A DNA stretch of 64,000 nt. Source: Combretum micranthum. Its lineage: Eukaryota > Streptophyta > Magnoliopsida > Myrtales > Combretaceae. The notes beneath the pieces are model-generated. The model ran no database searches. It saw only the letters and a program-made list of their open reading frames with translations, and had not been told where the DNA came from. This document shows, piece by piece, positions 1 to 12,773 of this stretch; position 1 is the stretch's first letter; every line of letters starts with the position of its first letter. Position numbers and translations under genes: made by a program. Location of the stretch: the NCBI GenBank assembly GCA_024138025.1, contig JAMXBD010001249.1:367306-431305 (forward strand). Direction: 5' to 3'.

Positions 1-560
1 TTTTGTAAACATGTGACTTAACAACGAAAATCATGGTTCAATAATATATATATATAGAAATATCAAAGGTCTTATATTTGTTCAAAAAAATTATTTAACA
101 ATTTATTTTACGAGACATGGTTTTACTTAGTTGTGACATAAAACTCTAAATGTATTCTCTTTTGAAATTTTCCTAAGTTTGGTTCTTAAATAAAATTTTA
201 ATTCTTAGATTTTGCAATTTTGAAACTTAATTAAATAAAATCATGATTTTATATTTATTTTGAGTCCATGAATATTTCATTTTCATATTAAACTCCTTTT
301 AGCTAATTATTTTCCAAAACATGATTCTTTATGTGGTTGTAAAGAAAATCATTCTAAGTTGTATCATCTTAGAATGTTTTAAGTTTTGGCATGTGAGAAA
401 TTTTTGGTAAATGACTTGTTCTAAATCTTTATTTTTAATAAGAAGGTTTGTTCATGTATTGTAAATAAGATTTTTAGAAAATTTTACATAACAAAAAATT
501 ATCAATATTTATATTTGAAAAATTCATTTTGGAAATTTGAAAAATATACTTGGGTGCTTC
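1..560. other. AT-rich spacer, repeat-derived
   Basis: No gene is seen. About 421-560 resembles about 8,530-8,640: both carry an 'ataagatttttrgaaaa' block followed in the same order by 'attttg...gaaatttgaaaaa'-like text. The stretch is therefore a copy of a dispersed repeat into which the element starting at 561 was placed. The similarity was judged by eye. Confidence 0.4.
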
Positions 561-1456
561 TGTCACGCCCCGAGGGTATCCTAATAATAGTAATCAAGAA
601 ACACTTGATTTCCATTACTAGTTTACCTTCTAGGAATGACATGATTTTAATAAACAGGATCTTTTAGTTGCTTAGATAGGATGACCAAATATATATAAGA
701 CATAAATTAGTAAACAACTATCACGAAATAAGATATTACAAATCATATGTTGTAAATCCCCGAAATTTTTGGATTCGAATTATAGTTTAAACCCTAATCG
801 GAAGTCGATCGGATTTTCCAGAGGCAACGAAACCCTAGTTTACCGTAATCGCTTAAGTCCGGCATTACCGTTTTCTCTAGCTCTAGAAAACAAAGTTGGA
901 AAAATTAGCTATAATAGTTCGTAATGGCTATAGGTTTTATAAAAATATCAGTTTCTCAAAATTCGAGTGTCCTTTGAACCCGATCGGACACGACTCTTGA
1001 AAAACGTGTCCGGGAGCTCGAAATAGGAAAAATATTCCGAATATACCGTTAAACTCGTAAAAATATAAGATTTTCAAAAATATCAATTTCGTAATTTTTC
1101 GGTAGCTAAAAATATCAGATATCGCTTTTATACGCATATTTTCTTACTACCGGCATTAAATTGTCATGTCTACTTTTACATTACACTATTTTCTACTATT
1201 CTATACTATTCATCTATCTCTACTTTTTCTTACAACCTACTCTTACAAACCATACACCTATTTCTTATACTTTTTCATTTCCAATACAACTTCACATCTT
1301 TCATTTCTTACTTTTAATTAACAAAATAACAAAAAAATAAATTTCCCCCTCTTCTATGCTTGAAAGTAGCGCACCCCCACCCACCCCCAAAATAATGCCT
1401 CAAATTGTTTTATTTTTCAATTATTTAATTAACACAAATTATCTCCCACATTTTCC

Positions 1457-1464
1457 TATAAATA
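1457..1464 (+). promoter_or_regulatory. TATA box of the LTR-like unit
   Basis: TATAAATA is followed within 100 bases by a strongly C/T-rich stretch resembling a plant 5' leader (caccacttcttctc, ctctctcaaatcctctc). The paralogous inverted unit has TATATAAA at 58,712-58,705 on the minus strand in the matching place, before a similar C/T-rich leader. The conserved position in two copies supports a real LTR promoter. Confidence 0.5.
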
Positions 1465-3750
1465 CCCCCTCCTACCTACACTTCTTTCACACCACTTCTT
1501 CTCTAAAGTTACTATACCAAAATCTCTCTCAAATCCTCTCAAGAATTCTCTCCAAGAAGTCTTCTATAAGGAGCTCCTCTCTTCTTCTTTCTTTTAGGTA
1601 ATATGCCTTCAAGAAATCCACATGTTCATTTACTTAGTATGAACTTAGTGTGTGTTTTCTAAAACCATAAAGGTTAAGAAAGCAACAATAAGTTCATACT
1701 TTGTTTTTGTTCATAATATCAATTCCTTTATGTTCCTTTACGTTCTTTATATTTCCTTTATGTTTATTATTATCTAATATATTTATATAGCTATATATAA
1801 TATTTAGAGCATATAAGCTCATTGTCTTGCAATTTATTTATCTTTCATGCAATTTATTTACTTTATCGCAATTTATTTTATTTCAAGTTGATTTTAAGAC
1901 TAGTCATTCTAGTCTTAGACTTGTTCTCATCAAGTCAAAACAATTCTTTTTCTTTTCCTTTTTCGGGACTAGTCTTTTCTTAGTCCCGGGGTACCTTGAT
2001 GAAGCTAAGGTCCCAATACTTGAATTATTTATTATTTACTTAAGCTTTCAAGTTATTATGTTCCTTTATATTTCTATAGTTTATGATTCACATTCATGCA
2101 TGAACATAATGTTTTTGTCTCAACAAAAATAAACGAGGAAGTATTTTCTTAAACTAAAGGTTCTTTCTTAAATAAATATAGAAAATGGATTTCTTAAAAA
2201 CTCATGAACATGCATGGGAATAATTTTTACATAAACAAAGGGTTTTATGAAAACTTATTTTTCATCAAGAAGTTGCAATTCTTTTCGAATCATTACAAGA
2301 AATAAAAATGTCATTTTACTACTTTTTGAATCCAAGTTTAGAAAATAAAACCACATTTTAGGAAATTAAAGTAATTACAAGAGATTAAATTTAGAAAAAG
2401 AATATTCGTCTCCAATAACTTAAGATCTTTCAAAAATAAAATGAATATTTCAATAAAATCTCAAGTTCAAAGTCTTTTAAAATCTTACTTTTCATAAGTT
2501 GAGACAACTTCATTTACTTTATACATTTGTTATGAGTCATTACATATATGTATATACCTTTCAAAAAGTTTACAAAATACTTGAAATATTCATCTTTTCA
2601 AATGAGCTTTGCGTACAAGAAGGAAATCAAGTTTTTGCAAATTCGTGGCACATCTGGTCGCTGCCTTTTTGGGACCCAAACTACTTAGTTTTATGAAAAT
2701 AAGCTTAGAAATGCGTAGATCTTTTCGAGTAGGTAGAAAACGATATATTATATGCGAAATTCCTAATTAAAATGAGCAAGTTATGGCCATTTTAAGTTGG
2801 AATTTTCCCTTATATGATTTTACCGCGATTTTAAGAAAAGATTAGAATCTTCAAGAAAAGAAGTTCATGAAATACTCATCTTAGGTATTCTTCTTTCTTT
2901 TAGATAACCTTGAGGAGGATTGTTCATATCCCGAACGATTAGTGGAAATCCCGAACGACTCATCCATTTCAAGAAATGTGTCATCATGGCTGAGTGAGTT
3001 ATTCCCCGTTATTTTTCTCATACTCTTGATTATGCTTGTAAAATTAGTTGCACTAGAATTTAGGCAAAATCAAAAAGTGATGATAATATGTTGAAAGAAT
3101 ACTAAGTACATCGAAACTAGATTTTTTCAATAAAGTTGTATGTGCATTAATATCTTGGGTGTTTAAATTGGTTGATCACTTGAAAGAAGTTAAATGTAAC
3201 TACTAGACCTTAATTAATAAATTATTCATGCAGTTCATATGTTGAGTCACATTTCATTCACTACTATACAATTGGTGGGACAAGTGTATAATAGTGGTAG
3301 GCAGAACCGGTATATCATGTAAGTGGCGAGTAGGAGCTGGTAAAAACTATAAAATTGGTGGCTAGTAGGAGCCTGTAATAACTACAAGTTTTTGATGGCA
3401 TATAGGAGCCGTAAGATCTATAAAATGTTTTTAAAAGTTGTGGCTGTAATTGGCCTGAATACCCAACCCCGAATGAAGGGCGTAATTCATTCAACGTATG
3501 ATTCCCCGAAAGTCATATGTCTTGTATGCTCACTGGTTGTTCATTCCATATGTTTGAATAATAAACTTGGTTGATAATTTACTTTGAGTATGAATTTGGA
3601 TTTACTCACTAAGCCCATAAGCTTACACCCTTAAGGTATTTATTGATAGAATCCGGGCATCCGAAGTCATGGAAAAGGATACCAAAGGTCCGAGCAACAC
3701 GGTGCAAGTTCAAGGCACGAAACGGGGTGAAATGGGGTGTCAAGAAAAAG

Positions 3751-4500
3751 TAGGCCGGCTACTAAGCCCCGCCTAAGGCTTGCGCCTCGGCTCACATGGC
3801 TGGCCCAGATATTATTTTATTTTTATTAGGGTTTTCGATTTAGTTTTTGTGTCTTTTTGAATTTCTTTATTTTAATTGATATAGGGATTAATTACAATTA
3901 TGTTTTTCATTACGTTATCGTTACGTAACTGCCGTAATTATGTTTTTTCTTCAGTTACGTATCATTACGTAACTGCCACAATTATGATTTTTCAGTTACG
4001 TAACTGCCTTGTAATAGCCTATAATTAAGACTAGTAAGAGATATAAAATAAGATTTTGGAGTATTTTTTATTAACACTTTGAGTGTGGAAACTATTTAAG
4101 GTTGAATTGATTTTTTTGAGATTGTTTTCTCTTGGATCATACATATTCTTATCAATTCGTGAGTTATATCGTGTTGTGGCGAATATTGTCATTGAACATA
4201 TTGTTCATTGACTCCGTGTTAGTTTTTCTAGGTTGTGGCATCTATCAATCTCGAATCCAAACACAAACTAGTTTAGGTTTTATTGTTCGTGCATCTATCG
4301 AACAATATACTTATCATATCCATCTTGTTTTTGCTATTTCATATTATTGGAAAGAAAAACCCTAAAAAATTTTACATCTTTATCGAGTTTGTGCATCAGA
4401 GCATATCCAGATCCGCATCATTTATATTCTCAGGAACACCTATTTTTGTGCCCGAAGCCTCCCCTATCCGTGTAAGTTTTGTAATTGAAGTTTTTTGAGG
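3751..4500 (+). mobile_element. Possible Copia-type LTR and 5' leader fragment nested in the LTR-like unit
   Basis: The base composition and wording of this stretch differ from the surrounding unit. Near its end is TGTGCATCAGAGC (4390-4402), close to the plant initiator-Met tRNA primer-binding consensus TGGTATCAGAGC, followed by 'atatccagatccg'. That is what the junction of an LTR with the internal region of a Copia element looks like. No gag or pol follows and no target duplication was found, so this would be a truncated piece. Boundaries are approximate. Confidence 0.3.
3920..4008 (+). repeat. Three copies of a GTTACGTAACTGCC motif
   Basis: The 14-mer occurs at 3920-3933 and 3995-4008, with a one-base variant ending at 3977. 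Copies are separated by AT-rich 'attatg' text. GTTACGTAAC is itself palindromic. The cluster lies in the promoter-side half of the possible nested LTR, where repeated transcription-factor sites are common. Function is not known. Confidence 0.55.
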
Positions 4501-4729
4501 AAATCTACTCGAAGACTTAGATATTAATGATATAATATGTTTTATTTTTGGATTCTTGTATGTTCATTTTTACTTGCTTAAACTATGCTTCCCAAAAGCG
4601 TCTCCTATTACCGTGCTAGACGCCTTACATGTAATACTAAGGCTTTCGCATGACTAAGGTAGTCATTCTTGAGCCTTGATATTATATGTGGCGGGCTACC
4701 ACGTTTAGGGTACCCTTCGGGGCGTGACA

Positions 4730-7600
4730 TATGTCTTATAAATCCTTACAACCTTAGCTAATGATTCTAATGCACATCACCTGCATAATAAAAAAAAAAA
4801 AACTAATAGAGATGTAGATATTCTAATCTTATACTAATCTTTAATCTTCTAGTTTCTAATCTCTTATCGGGACCATGCTCCTGCTAGTAATGAGCTAGGG
4901 TCGTAGAGTAAACCTGAAAGGACTGTTGAAGTGTGAGCTAAAACACAAGCTCAGTAAATAACTAGACCTTATACATTACATACAAGTTATTTAACAATCA
5001 TATAAATGCATCAATCAACATATGAACATTACAACTTGGATAACCCGAATCCAAACAGGATGAAGATTTACAACCCTCACATCGGGTTGAAGGATCACAA
5101 TTTGGTTCACCTACCTAGAAGAGACTAAGCTTTCAGGAAACAACATTATTTAATTAATTATTTCTTTGACTATCATGTTTCGTTATTTATTTCCTGATTT
5201 AGCTTTAGAAACTCCACTAAGTGTTAGTTCTTTCCATGCAATACCATAACGGTCCTTCGTTTACCATTTAGTTCCATGGTATTAACAAACAAAGGTAATC
5301 TTGCAATTAACTAATAGCCTTTTTGCCTAGATAATTCAAGCATTACCAAAGATCGAAAAACTAACACTAGTAGGCTACCACTTACTCAAATGCTATTTAA
5401 TGACAGTATGTAATGCATGATAATTTTTCCTTTATGATACCATAGTTTTTAATCCATTTGAAGGTGATCAAGCATTACAGACACTCAATCATGTTCTAAA
5501 GGTAATACAAAGATACATGCATCTCCGTTATCACTTATAGTAGAGTGACTTGGCAATCAATGTAATACAATACACAGTCTTCACAATCCAAACAATACAC
5601 CAAATTTTTATTATCTTTTATTTAAGATTCACTAATATTACAAGCATAACCAATGTAATAAGACTGAGTTACTCACCTGCCCATGCTATTTAATCGTAGT
5701 AATCGTTAGAAAGGTCCTCTCCAATACCCGAGTCACCTATTGAGATAAGTAATATAGTCATTAATTATACAAGACATATAACCTAGCTCCTATGAATATT
5801 TAAGTATCCTACTGGTTTGCTGGGCTTTTGTTTTATTATTAACTAATTCTTTGGGGATAACCTTAAGCTCTAAAACATTGTTATCATAGTTTTACTTAAT
5901 TGATTTTGGTTTGATATTTGAATCTATTGATTGGGTACTCGGGAAGTTTAATAATTTAGTTAATTCATTTTCATTGTTTAAAACTGTCAGTTTTCTTTTT
6001 TATTTACTTAATAAAATTTTCTTGTAAAATATAGATATTCCTATACTCACAATTTTAGATTATTTAAATTTCCATTATTATCTAATTATCTATAATTATT
6101 CATTTGAATACATAATTAGTATTCGCTAAGCTCGAAATTTTTTTTCTATAAATTAATTAAATATACTTTTAATGAAGATAAATTTGTTAATATAAGGATT
6201 TATTAGTTTAATTACAAATATTTTCAAAAATTTTCCTCCTTACCGTAAATAATAATAATAATAATAAGTATAATGACAACAATAATAATTCCGAAATAAG
6301 ATAAGATAAAATAATTACTTTTCATAATATTAGTATTTGTAATAATTGTCTTATACTTTAATTCATAATATTACTAATTGTAAGTTCTTTATAATATTAC
6401 TAAAATAATTTTAATCTTAAATTCATATATAATATTATTTCAAAAATAATATTTTCAAAAATTCTAAAAATTCTTTTAATAATATAAAGAATATTAATAA
6501 TTATAGTTAGAAAATTTATCATACGTAAGTTAGTTAATAAGGGTAGTTTATATTTCTAAAAAAAAAATTCTTTTCTGATTAATATTAATAAGATAAATAT
6601 TTAAATATCATATATTCAATAATACTAGAAAATATTTTATTATTTTTAAATAATAATAATAAAAAATTGAAGTTATATTACTAAACTTTAATAAAACTTG
6701 TAATTTCCCAGAAAAATAATAAATACAGGAATAATAATAATAATTCTAAAATTATTTATATTATTAATTATTCTATAATTAAGTTTAATTAGCTTCGTTT
6801 TTCTTTTTTATATATATATTTGAATTTTTTCGAGAGGTACACGGGTGGAACACATCTCGTGCTCATCGGGGAATACTGTTTATCGTCTTCCCCGATGAGT
6901 TCCGATAGATTCCGACGTTAAAAAGTCGGTTTTCTTGCTCCATTCAGCTCCTATAACATCAATCTACTTAAATATCTAAAAAAAAAAAAAAACAAATCAA
7001 CAACATGTTACCAGCTTTTTGGAATCATCAAGTTTGGTTAGGGTTTACAAAAATCACCTTCGTTGTGGCTCCTCAATGAAATCCGAAGCTTCTAGTGGAC
7101 TTGGTTAGGTTCCTAAGATATTTAGAAGTCAATACCAATCCTTAGATTCGAAAGAAAACACACGAAATAAATACTTACCTTAAGCTCGTTTTTAAGCATT
7201 TTCCCCCAGTTTTTTGTTCTTAATTTCGAACTAAGTTAATTGTTGTGTTTAAAATCCTATTTCCGGTTGATTCGACTACTATAATAGGAAGTTTGATTCT
7301 GGAAAATTTGAGAGGGATTGTGTTCGTTTTCTTATCCATCCATGTTCCTTAGTATATGTATATAAGAAGGAAAATAGATGTTGGCTACTTTTTTCCTCCT
7401 TCGTAAATGATCAAATTGCCTGTTTGTGTTAATTCATCAGCTGTTGTATTGTCATTAATGCAGGTGATTTAGTAAGTTTAGATTGGTTTAAGAGGAGATT
7501 TTGCTTGACTTTTGCTTACATTATTGGGAAGTTTCGGCTCACATTTCTTAAGAAGATCAAAACCATTGAAACAATTTGAAATGTCTCCAGCAAGTTGATA
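4730..7600 (-). mobile_element. Inverted, truncated relative of the LTR-like family
   Basis: Several landmarks appear in the same order as in the minus-strand unit at 55.7-59.3 kb: an 'agct(c/t)agt(a/g)aataa' block (near 4,950 and 56,155), an 'actcacc...cgtagtaatc' block (near 5,680 and 56,860), and a minus-strand TATA-like sequence near 7,360 (58,712 in the other). It has no terminal TGTCACGCC at its left edge, so it is truncated or deleted. It contains an ATA/ATT-rich tract at 6,240-6,770 and no ORF. Confidence 0.4.
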
Positions 7601-8878
7601 ATATGAATATATTAATTAAATATTATTTAGTTGAATTTTCGGGTAGTTTATTACACTAATAGGGTATAATTTAACTAATATTTGTAAGTTTATATACAAA
7701 AATATTTTTAATGGATCCTATAAAATGTTTAGTTAACCAAACAGTACAAATTTAAGTTTTAATGGTATGTATCTATTTGTTTAAGAAAGGTTTATCTTCC
7801 GCGATTTAGGTTTTATAAGCTTGTTGGGTCAATTTTCGTTTCAGGCTCCGAGGGCTTAAGAAAACCCTAATTTGAATACTGGTATGATTCAAATCTTTGT
7901 TTGAAGTCTAGATCTTGAATTATATATCAGTTTATATTTCTATTGTGTATTTATAATTCTAACAGTTTATCTTAAGATCACGATTTTCTAACTATAAACA
8001 TATCGGTTCTTTTACTTAATATTACTACTGATATATAAGCTAAATTAGTTATATGTATTAGATTTGGATACCCACTATGAAATCTTATCAATGTAGTTTA
8101 TTGCTAACTACGAATCTCGAATTTTAGGGTTCAAGTCTAAGTATAGGTTCAGTACTATTCCTTGTTTTAATCTCAGGTTTTTATTGAATACAAAAGTGGT
8201 CACTTAATTTCTATATTTAGGTTTTCCTATATAGTTTGTCTGTTTGACAAGGATTCGGGTTTGGGATTTGAAGTTTCCTTTAATCACAACTTGAATTATC
8301 AATTCAGGATACGAAATCTCGTTTTTGGTATCAATTGAGGTCAAAGAAGTTCTTTATTTAATTTATGGATCCTAATCTAGCCAAATCTAAGTTATCTATC
8401 TAATCTAGGGTTTTTGGTAACTTATAGGTTTACTAGTTAGTTCATAACTTCTAAATTAGAGTCATCTCATACTATGGAAATTCCTGGGTTTACAGCTTCC
8501 TTTCAAATTCTTAATGCAATGATTTCCTAAGTATTGGAAATAAGATTTTTGGAAAATATTTTGCAAAACAAAGAATTATGAATGTTTGTCTTCTTAGATG
8601 GCTCATTTTGAGATTTCGAAAAATTTAGCTAAGTAGCTACTTTTATGATAATCTTTTCTAAGTATTGAAAATAAATTCTTGAAAGTTAAGTCTCAAAGAA
8701 ATAATTAATTTTCTTATTCTTGAAGTTTCATTAAGACAATAATATCACTTTATGAATATGTATGTACATGAGTGAAAATATAGTAATGATACTAAGAAAC
8801 AAATTATTGGTATAGAGTCATGTAGAAAATTAATGATAGAAATTCAAATGAGCAAATATACATAAAAATAAGGATATG
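7601..8878. other. AT-rich repeat-derived spacer
   Basis: No gene, no long ORF and no clear termini. Part of it (8,530-8,640) matches the first 560 bases of the window, so at least that part is dispersed repeat. Confidence 0.4.
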
Positions 8879-8880
8879 AA

Positions 8881-9130
8881 AGTCTTAGCTTAATATCAAG
8901 ACTTCCAGGACTTGAATAAATTCCAGTAACCAAGGAAAATAAGAAAAACACAAAGAAAGAAAACATGGTAGTCTTAGATTTATTTCAAGGCTTTCTAAGA
9001 CTTGAAATAATTCCAATCTCTTAAATAAATCAAGAATATCAAATAAATAAATATGAGAGTCTTAGATTTTATGTCAAGACTCCATGGGACTTAAAAATGC
9101 ACAAGTCCCTTTTAGATAGTAAAAAATTAA
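8881..9130 (+). repeat. Imperfect ~88-bp tandem repeat, three units
   Basis: The block 'agtcttag(a/c)tt...' followed about 15 bases later by a 'caag(a/g)ct' or 'caagactcc' block begins at 8,881, 8,970 and 9,058, a period of 89 and 88 bases. The units are diverged. They carry no ORF. Confidence 0.5.
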
Positions 9131-10349
9131 AAAAAATAAAAATGGAACCCTTAGAATTTTGGTCGCTATATAGCTTTGCTTTTGCTTTATATAGGCCAAG
9201 TATTTTTATCTTTGCTTAAGCCCATTGCATAGATTTTAATGGAATTTTGTAGTTGTGCTTAGTTGAAGATTTTATTCTTATTTTTCCCCTAGCTTTTCAT
9301 TATACAATAAGTAATAAGCTTTTTTCTTGTTAGTACTAGTCTTTCTTTGGTAGCTTCCTCTCTCCTTTGACGTACATTTATCTATAAGTCATATCTATGT
9401 TATTATGGACTTTTACTTGAACATTTTGGTGTTAGGATTCATATTAAGCCTTAATAACTTAATCTTTATTAGTCATATTAATCAAGTAAAGAATTTAATC
9501 GATGGAGTAGATTATGATCTAACGGTATTAGCCTTTTACATGAGCAATCTAAATGAAAAATATTAATTTTCCTTTTGCTTTTAATGACTATATGTATCAA
9601 ACTAGAAGTTCATTTTTTATGAATTGTTTCAAGCGTGGATTTATAAAATAAATAAATAAATATTCACATTTTATAACAAATTTTTTCTTTAATTATAATT
9701 TTTCATGTAATCAGTAAATTAGATCAAACCAATCCGTTATTTAATAGTGGGGAAATTTTCTAGTTCGATAAATTGTTATTTAATGGTTTAGTTTAAGATA
9801 AGAAACAACAAAACCAAAAATTAAGTTTGGTTTGTTTTTTAAGCAAAATCGAACTAAACCAATTGATGCCCCCCCTTACCTGGTAGGTTACCAAGTCTTA
9901 GTTAGGTTAAGCCAAGAAAAAAGAAAAAAAAAAAAAGAGTGAAAAAAACATAAATAGTAAAAAAATTGTTTAAACTATTTTCATTGTGCATAGAGAAAAT
10001 TTATTACTATTCACCAAATTAATGGCTTGTTCACTTGGTCCTATAGAATAAGAGGGGAATGAAATTTCAATTCTAAGGGAATGTAATAGGCTTATAATGG
10101 CTATTACAATGTTTATTTGGTATAAAAGTAAAACAAGTAATTATTACAAAGAGAGAATAATTGTATAGGTAATATTTTTAAGACGGGGTATTTTTGATAA
10201 AGTTGAAAAGTAAATTATTGAATGGCAATTCATGGGGATGTGGAGATGAATTGCTATACATCAGTTGAACAAGGATGGAATGAATAACTATTCATGTCAA
10301 GTGAATAACTATAAATGTGTTATTGTTGTTAAAAACGTAAAATAAAACA
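9131..10349. other. AT-rich spacer with a possible MITE relic
   Basis: No gene is seen. At about 9,720-9,870 the text 'accaatccgttatttaat' and later 'gaactaaaccaattgatg' resembles the 'aaaccattaaat...cggtttgg' ends of hAT-type MITEs seen elsewhere in the window, but no target duplication was found. The rest is unremarkable. Confidence 0.3.
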
Positions 10350-10700
10350 TGCTTAAAAAGTCGCATTATTAGATTTTTATATACTTCTGACCAAAATGAA
10401 ATCTTGTTTCTTAACAATGTGGGAGTTCTTTTTGTCTTTGTGGGAGTTGTATATATGTTGAATATGTAGTAGTACCACATTGCTTATTTTACTACTACAA
10501 TAGATGTGTTTGTGTATAAATAAATGCATACATTAAACAAACCTTTTAACAAATGGGCTAAAAAAAAATATTTTAAGCCTAACTTTATATTAAGTCAAAA
10601 AATTGTTTAACTTAATTTTAATTATTTTTTTTTTCAATTTTTCCTTTAAATTTCAAAATTATTTTTAAAATTAAAAAAAAAAAAGAATGATGAGCCGGAG
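10350..10700 (+). repeat. Dispersed repeat, copy A
   Basis: This stretch matches 59,430-59,770 in the same orientation. Shared blocks in order are 'ttcttaacaatgtg', 'ataaataaatgcatacatt' and an oligo-T/A tail 'tatttttaaaattaaaaaa'. Similarity was judged by eye. An unclassified transposable element is likely. The short ORF on the minus strand at 10,292-10,480 has no recognisable protein. Confidence 0.5.
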
Positions 10701-11892
10701 GCTTTGACTAGCTTGGTTTACTTAATACTCAGGTTGGTTTCCTATCAAGTCTCACTAGACCAGTGATCTAGTGGATCCAAACCTGCTCAACTCGATGCCA
10801 GGGTCAAAATGGAGTGTTCATAAATCTATTATTTTGTTTAGTTAATAGAATGCTATTTTATAAAATTCCTACCTTGTTATTCTATAAGGCAAAAATGTTG
10901 TTCATCATTAGTCTTTTTTAAGTATTTTTCTAATTCTAGCTATTAAACTTTAGTCCAACATCTAGTTGTGAATTAAAATAAGAATATATTAGTATTTTGT
11001 AATATATTTTTCTTCAATACTAATATAATTTGAGTATATTCAAATAAAATAACAATTATTATATCTTATTTCATTATTGATAGTTCAAATGTCATTTCAT
11101 TTTCTAAGCCAAAGCTACCTATAACTCATGGGCAAAGTGAGATTTATTTCACAAACACCAATATAAATGTAGGTTGGATCATTCAATTTATTATTCTTTT
11201 TATCAAGGAAGTAAGCAAGTGTCCTAAATTGGCCACATATATCATAAAAAAAAATAATAATTCGCTAAAATTTTGAATTTAGTATGAATATATCTCTAGA
11301 AGTTAAAAGATTACAAATAACTTAAAATTTTGATAAAGTAATGAATAACCTTTTATAATTTATAAATAGTTATTGATGATCTTATAACTTACTAATATGG
11401 CTCTTAGTCTCTCACGTGAGAGGTACATACTTTAATTCTTTTCTCATTGTAATGACAAGAAAAAATAGCTTTTAAGTTTTGGCTTTAGATTAAAATTACT
11501 TTTCAGATCAAATAGTACTTTCAAGAATTTGAAACTTTTAACTCAAACGTGTCTTTTTAGTTGCAAAAACAAAATTATTATTTTGTGATTCACCAGAACT
11601 CCGTTACTGACATGGATGTACGGATCAATCATGTCATGACTCGTGTCATCCAACGTAACACATTATCAAATTTTTATCTTATTTTTCTCGACATGGGAAT
11701 TATTATTTTATTAATATTTTCATTATAATTTTATTAGTTTGTTATAATTAATATCATTTCATTTTCCAAAATGGTTTTAAATTCATATTTAAGCCTAAGC
11801 CCACCTCTCTTATCTGCCTACATTATCTAATTTGGCAAGCCCATCATTCCTTCATGGATCTTTGTTCTTCAATTTCAATTTGCTCTAATTTT
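10701..11892. other. AT-rich intergenic spacer
   Basis: No gene, RNA gene or clear element is seen. The ATTAT at 11,893-11,897 is the left target-site copy of the retrotransposon that follows. Confidence 0.5.
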
Positions 11893-11897
11893 ATTAT

Positions 11898-12667
11898 TGT
11901 AGAGGGTTATTTTGGTAATTGGGCTTTCGGCCCAATTTAATACCATGAGTTGGTCTTTCTAGACTAGTGACAGGGCTTAGAAGACCGAGTCCAATAAGGG
12001 ATGCCGGACCGATTTATTCCACTCTCGACCTTATTCGAATTTCTCATGCGAGAAAATTAGACTCCAAAAATATCGTCATGGGTTAATTTGGGCTTTGTTT
12101 GGCTAAAATAGGGCTTATTTGAATAAAATGAGCCTATTTCTATTTTATATTAAAGATAAGCTATTTTAATAAGAAAATGGGCCCCATTTTTATTATAAAA
12201 GCTCTCATTCTATTCTAGGCTCATATCTAAAGCCCATACCCACATACATAAAAGAAGGAATGAATTATGACCTTTAGATTTATGAAAGAGATCCAATGGT
12301 TACAAGCAATGCTTCATCTCAACCATCCATCCAGATTCATCCAACTGAACTGCTAGCCTCTAACATCTATAAATAAGATGCTCCTCAAATGCAGATTGCT
12401 AAGATTGAGAACAACGCATATACTTTGTTGAAACATCTCCAAGAAATATCAAAGCATTTATTCTATCAAGAGCGAGTCAAGAACGCTCGAGTCTACTTGA
12501 TTTGATCTTCTGTCACACTCGCGCATTCGAGAAACCAGGTTTGCTTGTTCCTCCATCCATGCCTCTCTCTACGACATCCTATACATGTCATCAGTTAAAG
12601 ACTTCTCTTGGGTCGATCACCACGCCTATCGTATGTGATTGACCAGGTGCAGTAATCCCACCATACA
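11898..12667 (+). repeat. 5' LTR (770 bp)
   Basis: The LTR begins TGTAGAGGG and ends ACCATACA. A TATAAATA box lies at 12,368-12,375 and matches 18,832-18,839 of the 3' LTR. The U3 text 'gggctttcggcccaattta' matches the other LTR closely. It lacks a block of about 35 bases present in the 3' LTR near 18,450-18,490. Confidence 0.9.
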
Positions 12668-12674
12668 TTATTTA

Positions 12675-12690
12675 GCGACTCTACTGGGGA
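12675..12690 (+). other. Primer-binding-like site
   Basis: GCGACTCTACTGGGGA lies 7 bases after the 5' LTR, where plant LTR elements carry a match to a tRNA 3' end. The tRNA was not identified from memory with confidence. The position relative to the LTR is the main support. Confidence 0.55.
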
Positions 12691-12773
12691 CGAGAGTAAG
12701 CTCTTGACAAGAATGGCATCTCCGAACTGGATAGGAAGCACACCCCCAAGATTAGGAGAATCATCTTGATGTA

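Larger units (their letters stand above)
561..4729 (+). mobile_element. Long LTR-like unit, probable solo LTR (Ty3/gypsy type)
   Basis: Seen: the unit opens with TGTCACGCCCCGAGGGTA and closes with TACCCTTCGGGGCGTGACA, which are near-perfect inverted repeats beginning TG and ending CA. A TATAAATA box lies at 1457-1464, followed by a C/T-rich leader. There is no long ORF. Related sequence occurs at 62,400-64,000 (+), 55,737-59,300 (-) and 4,730-7,600 (-). Known: LTRs of about 4 kb with an internal promoter are typical of some plant gypsy lineages such as Tekay/Del chromoviruses. Inferred: this is a solo LTR. The flanks (gcttc and tatgt) do not form a target duplication, so it may be recombined, or it may be a DNA element. 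The lineage is a guess. Confidence 0.5.

Noticed and set aside
561..4729. TIR DNA transposon
   Set aside because: The inverted ends are suggestive, but they start TG and end CA. There is an internal TATA box and leader, no transposase and no target duplication. LTR-like is more likely, though not proven.
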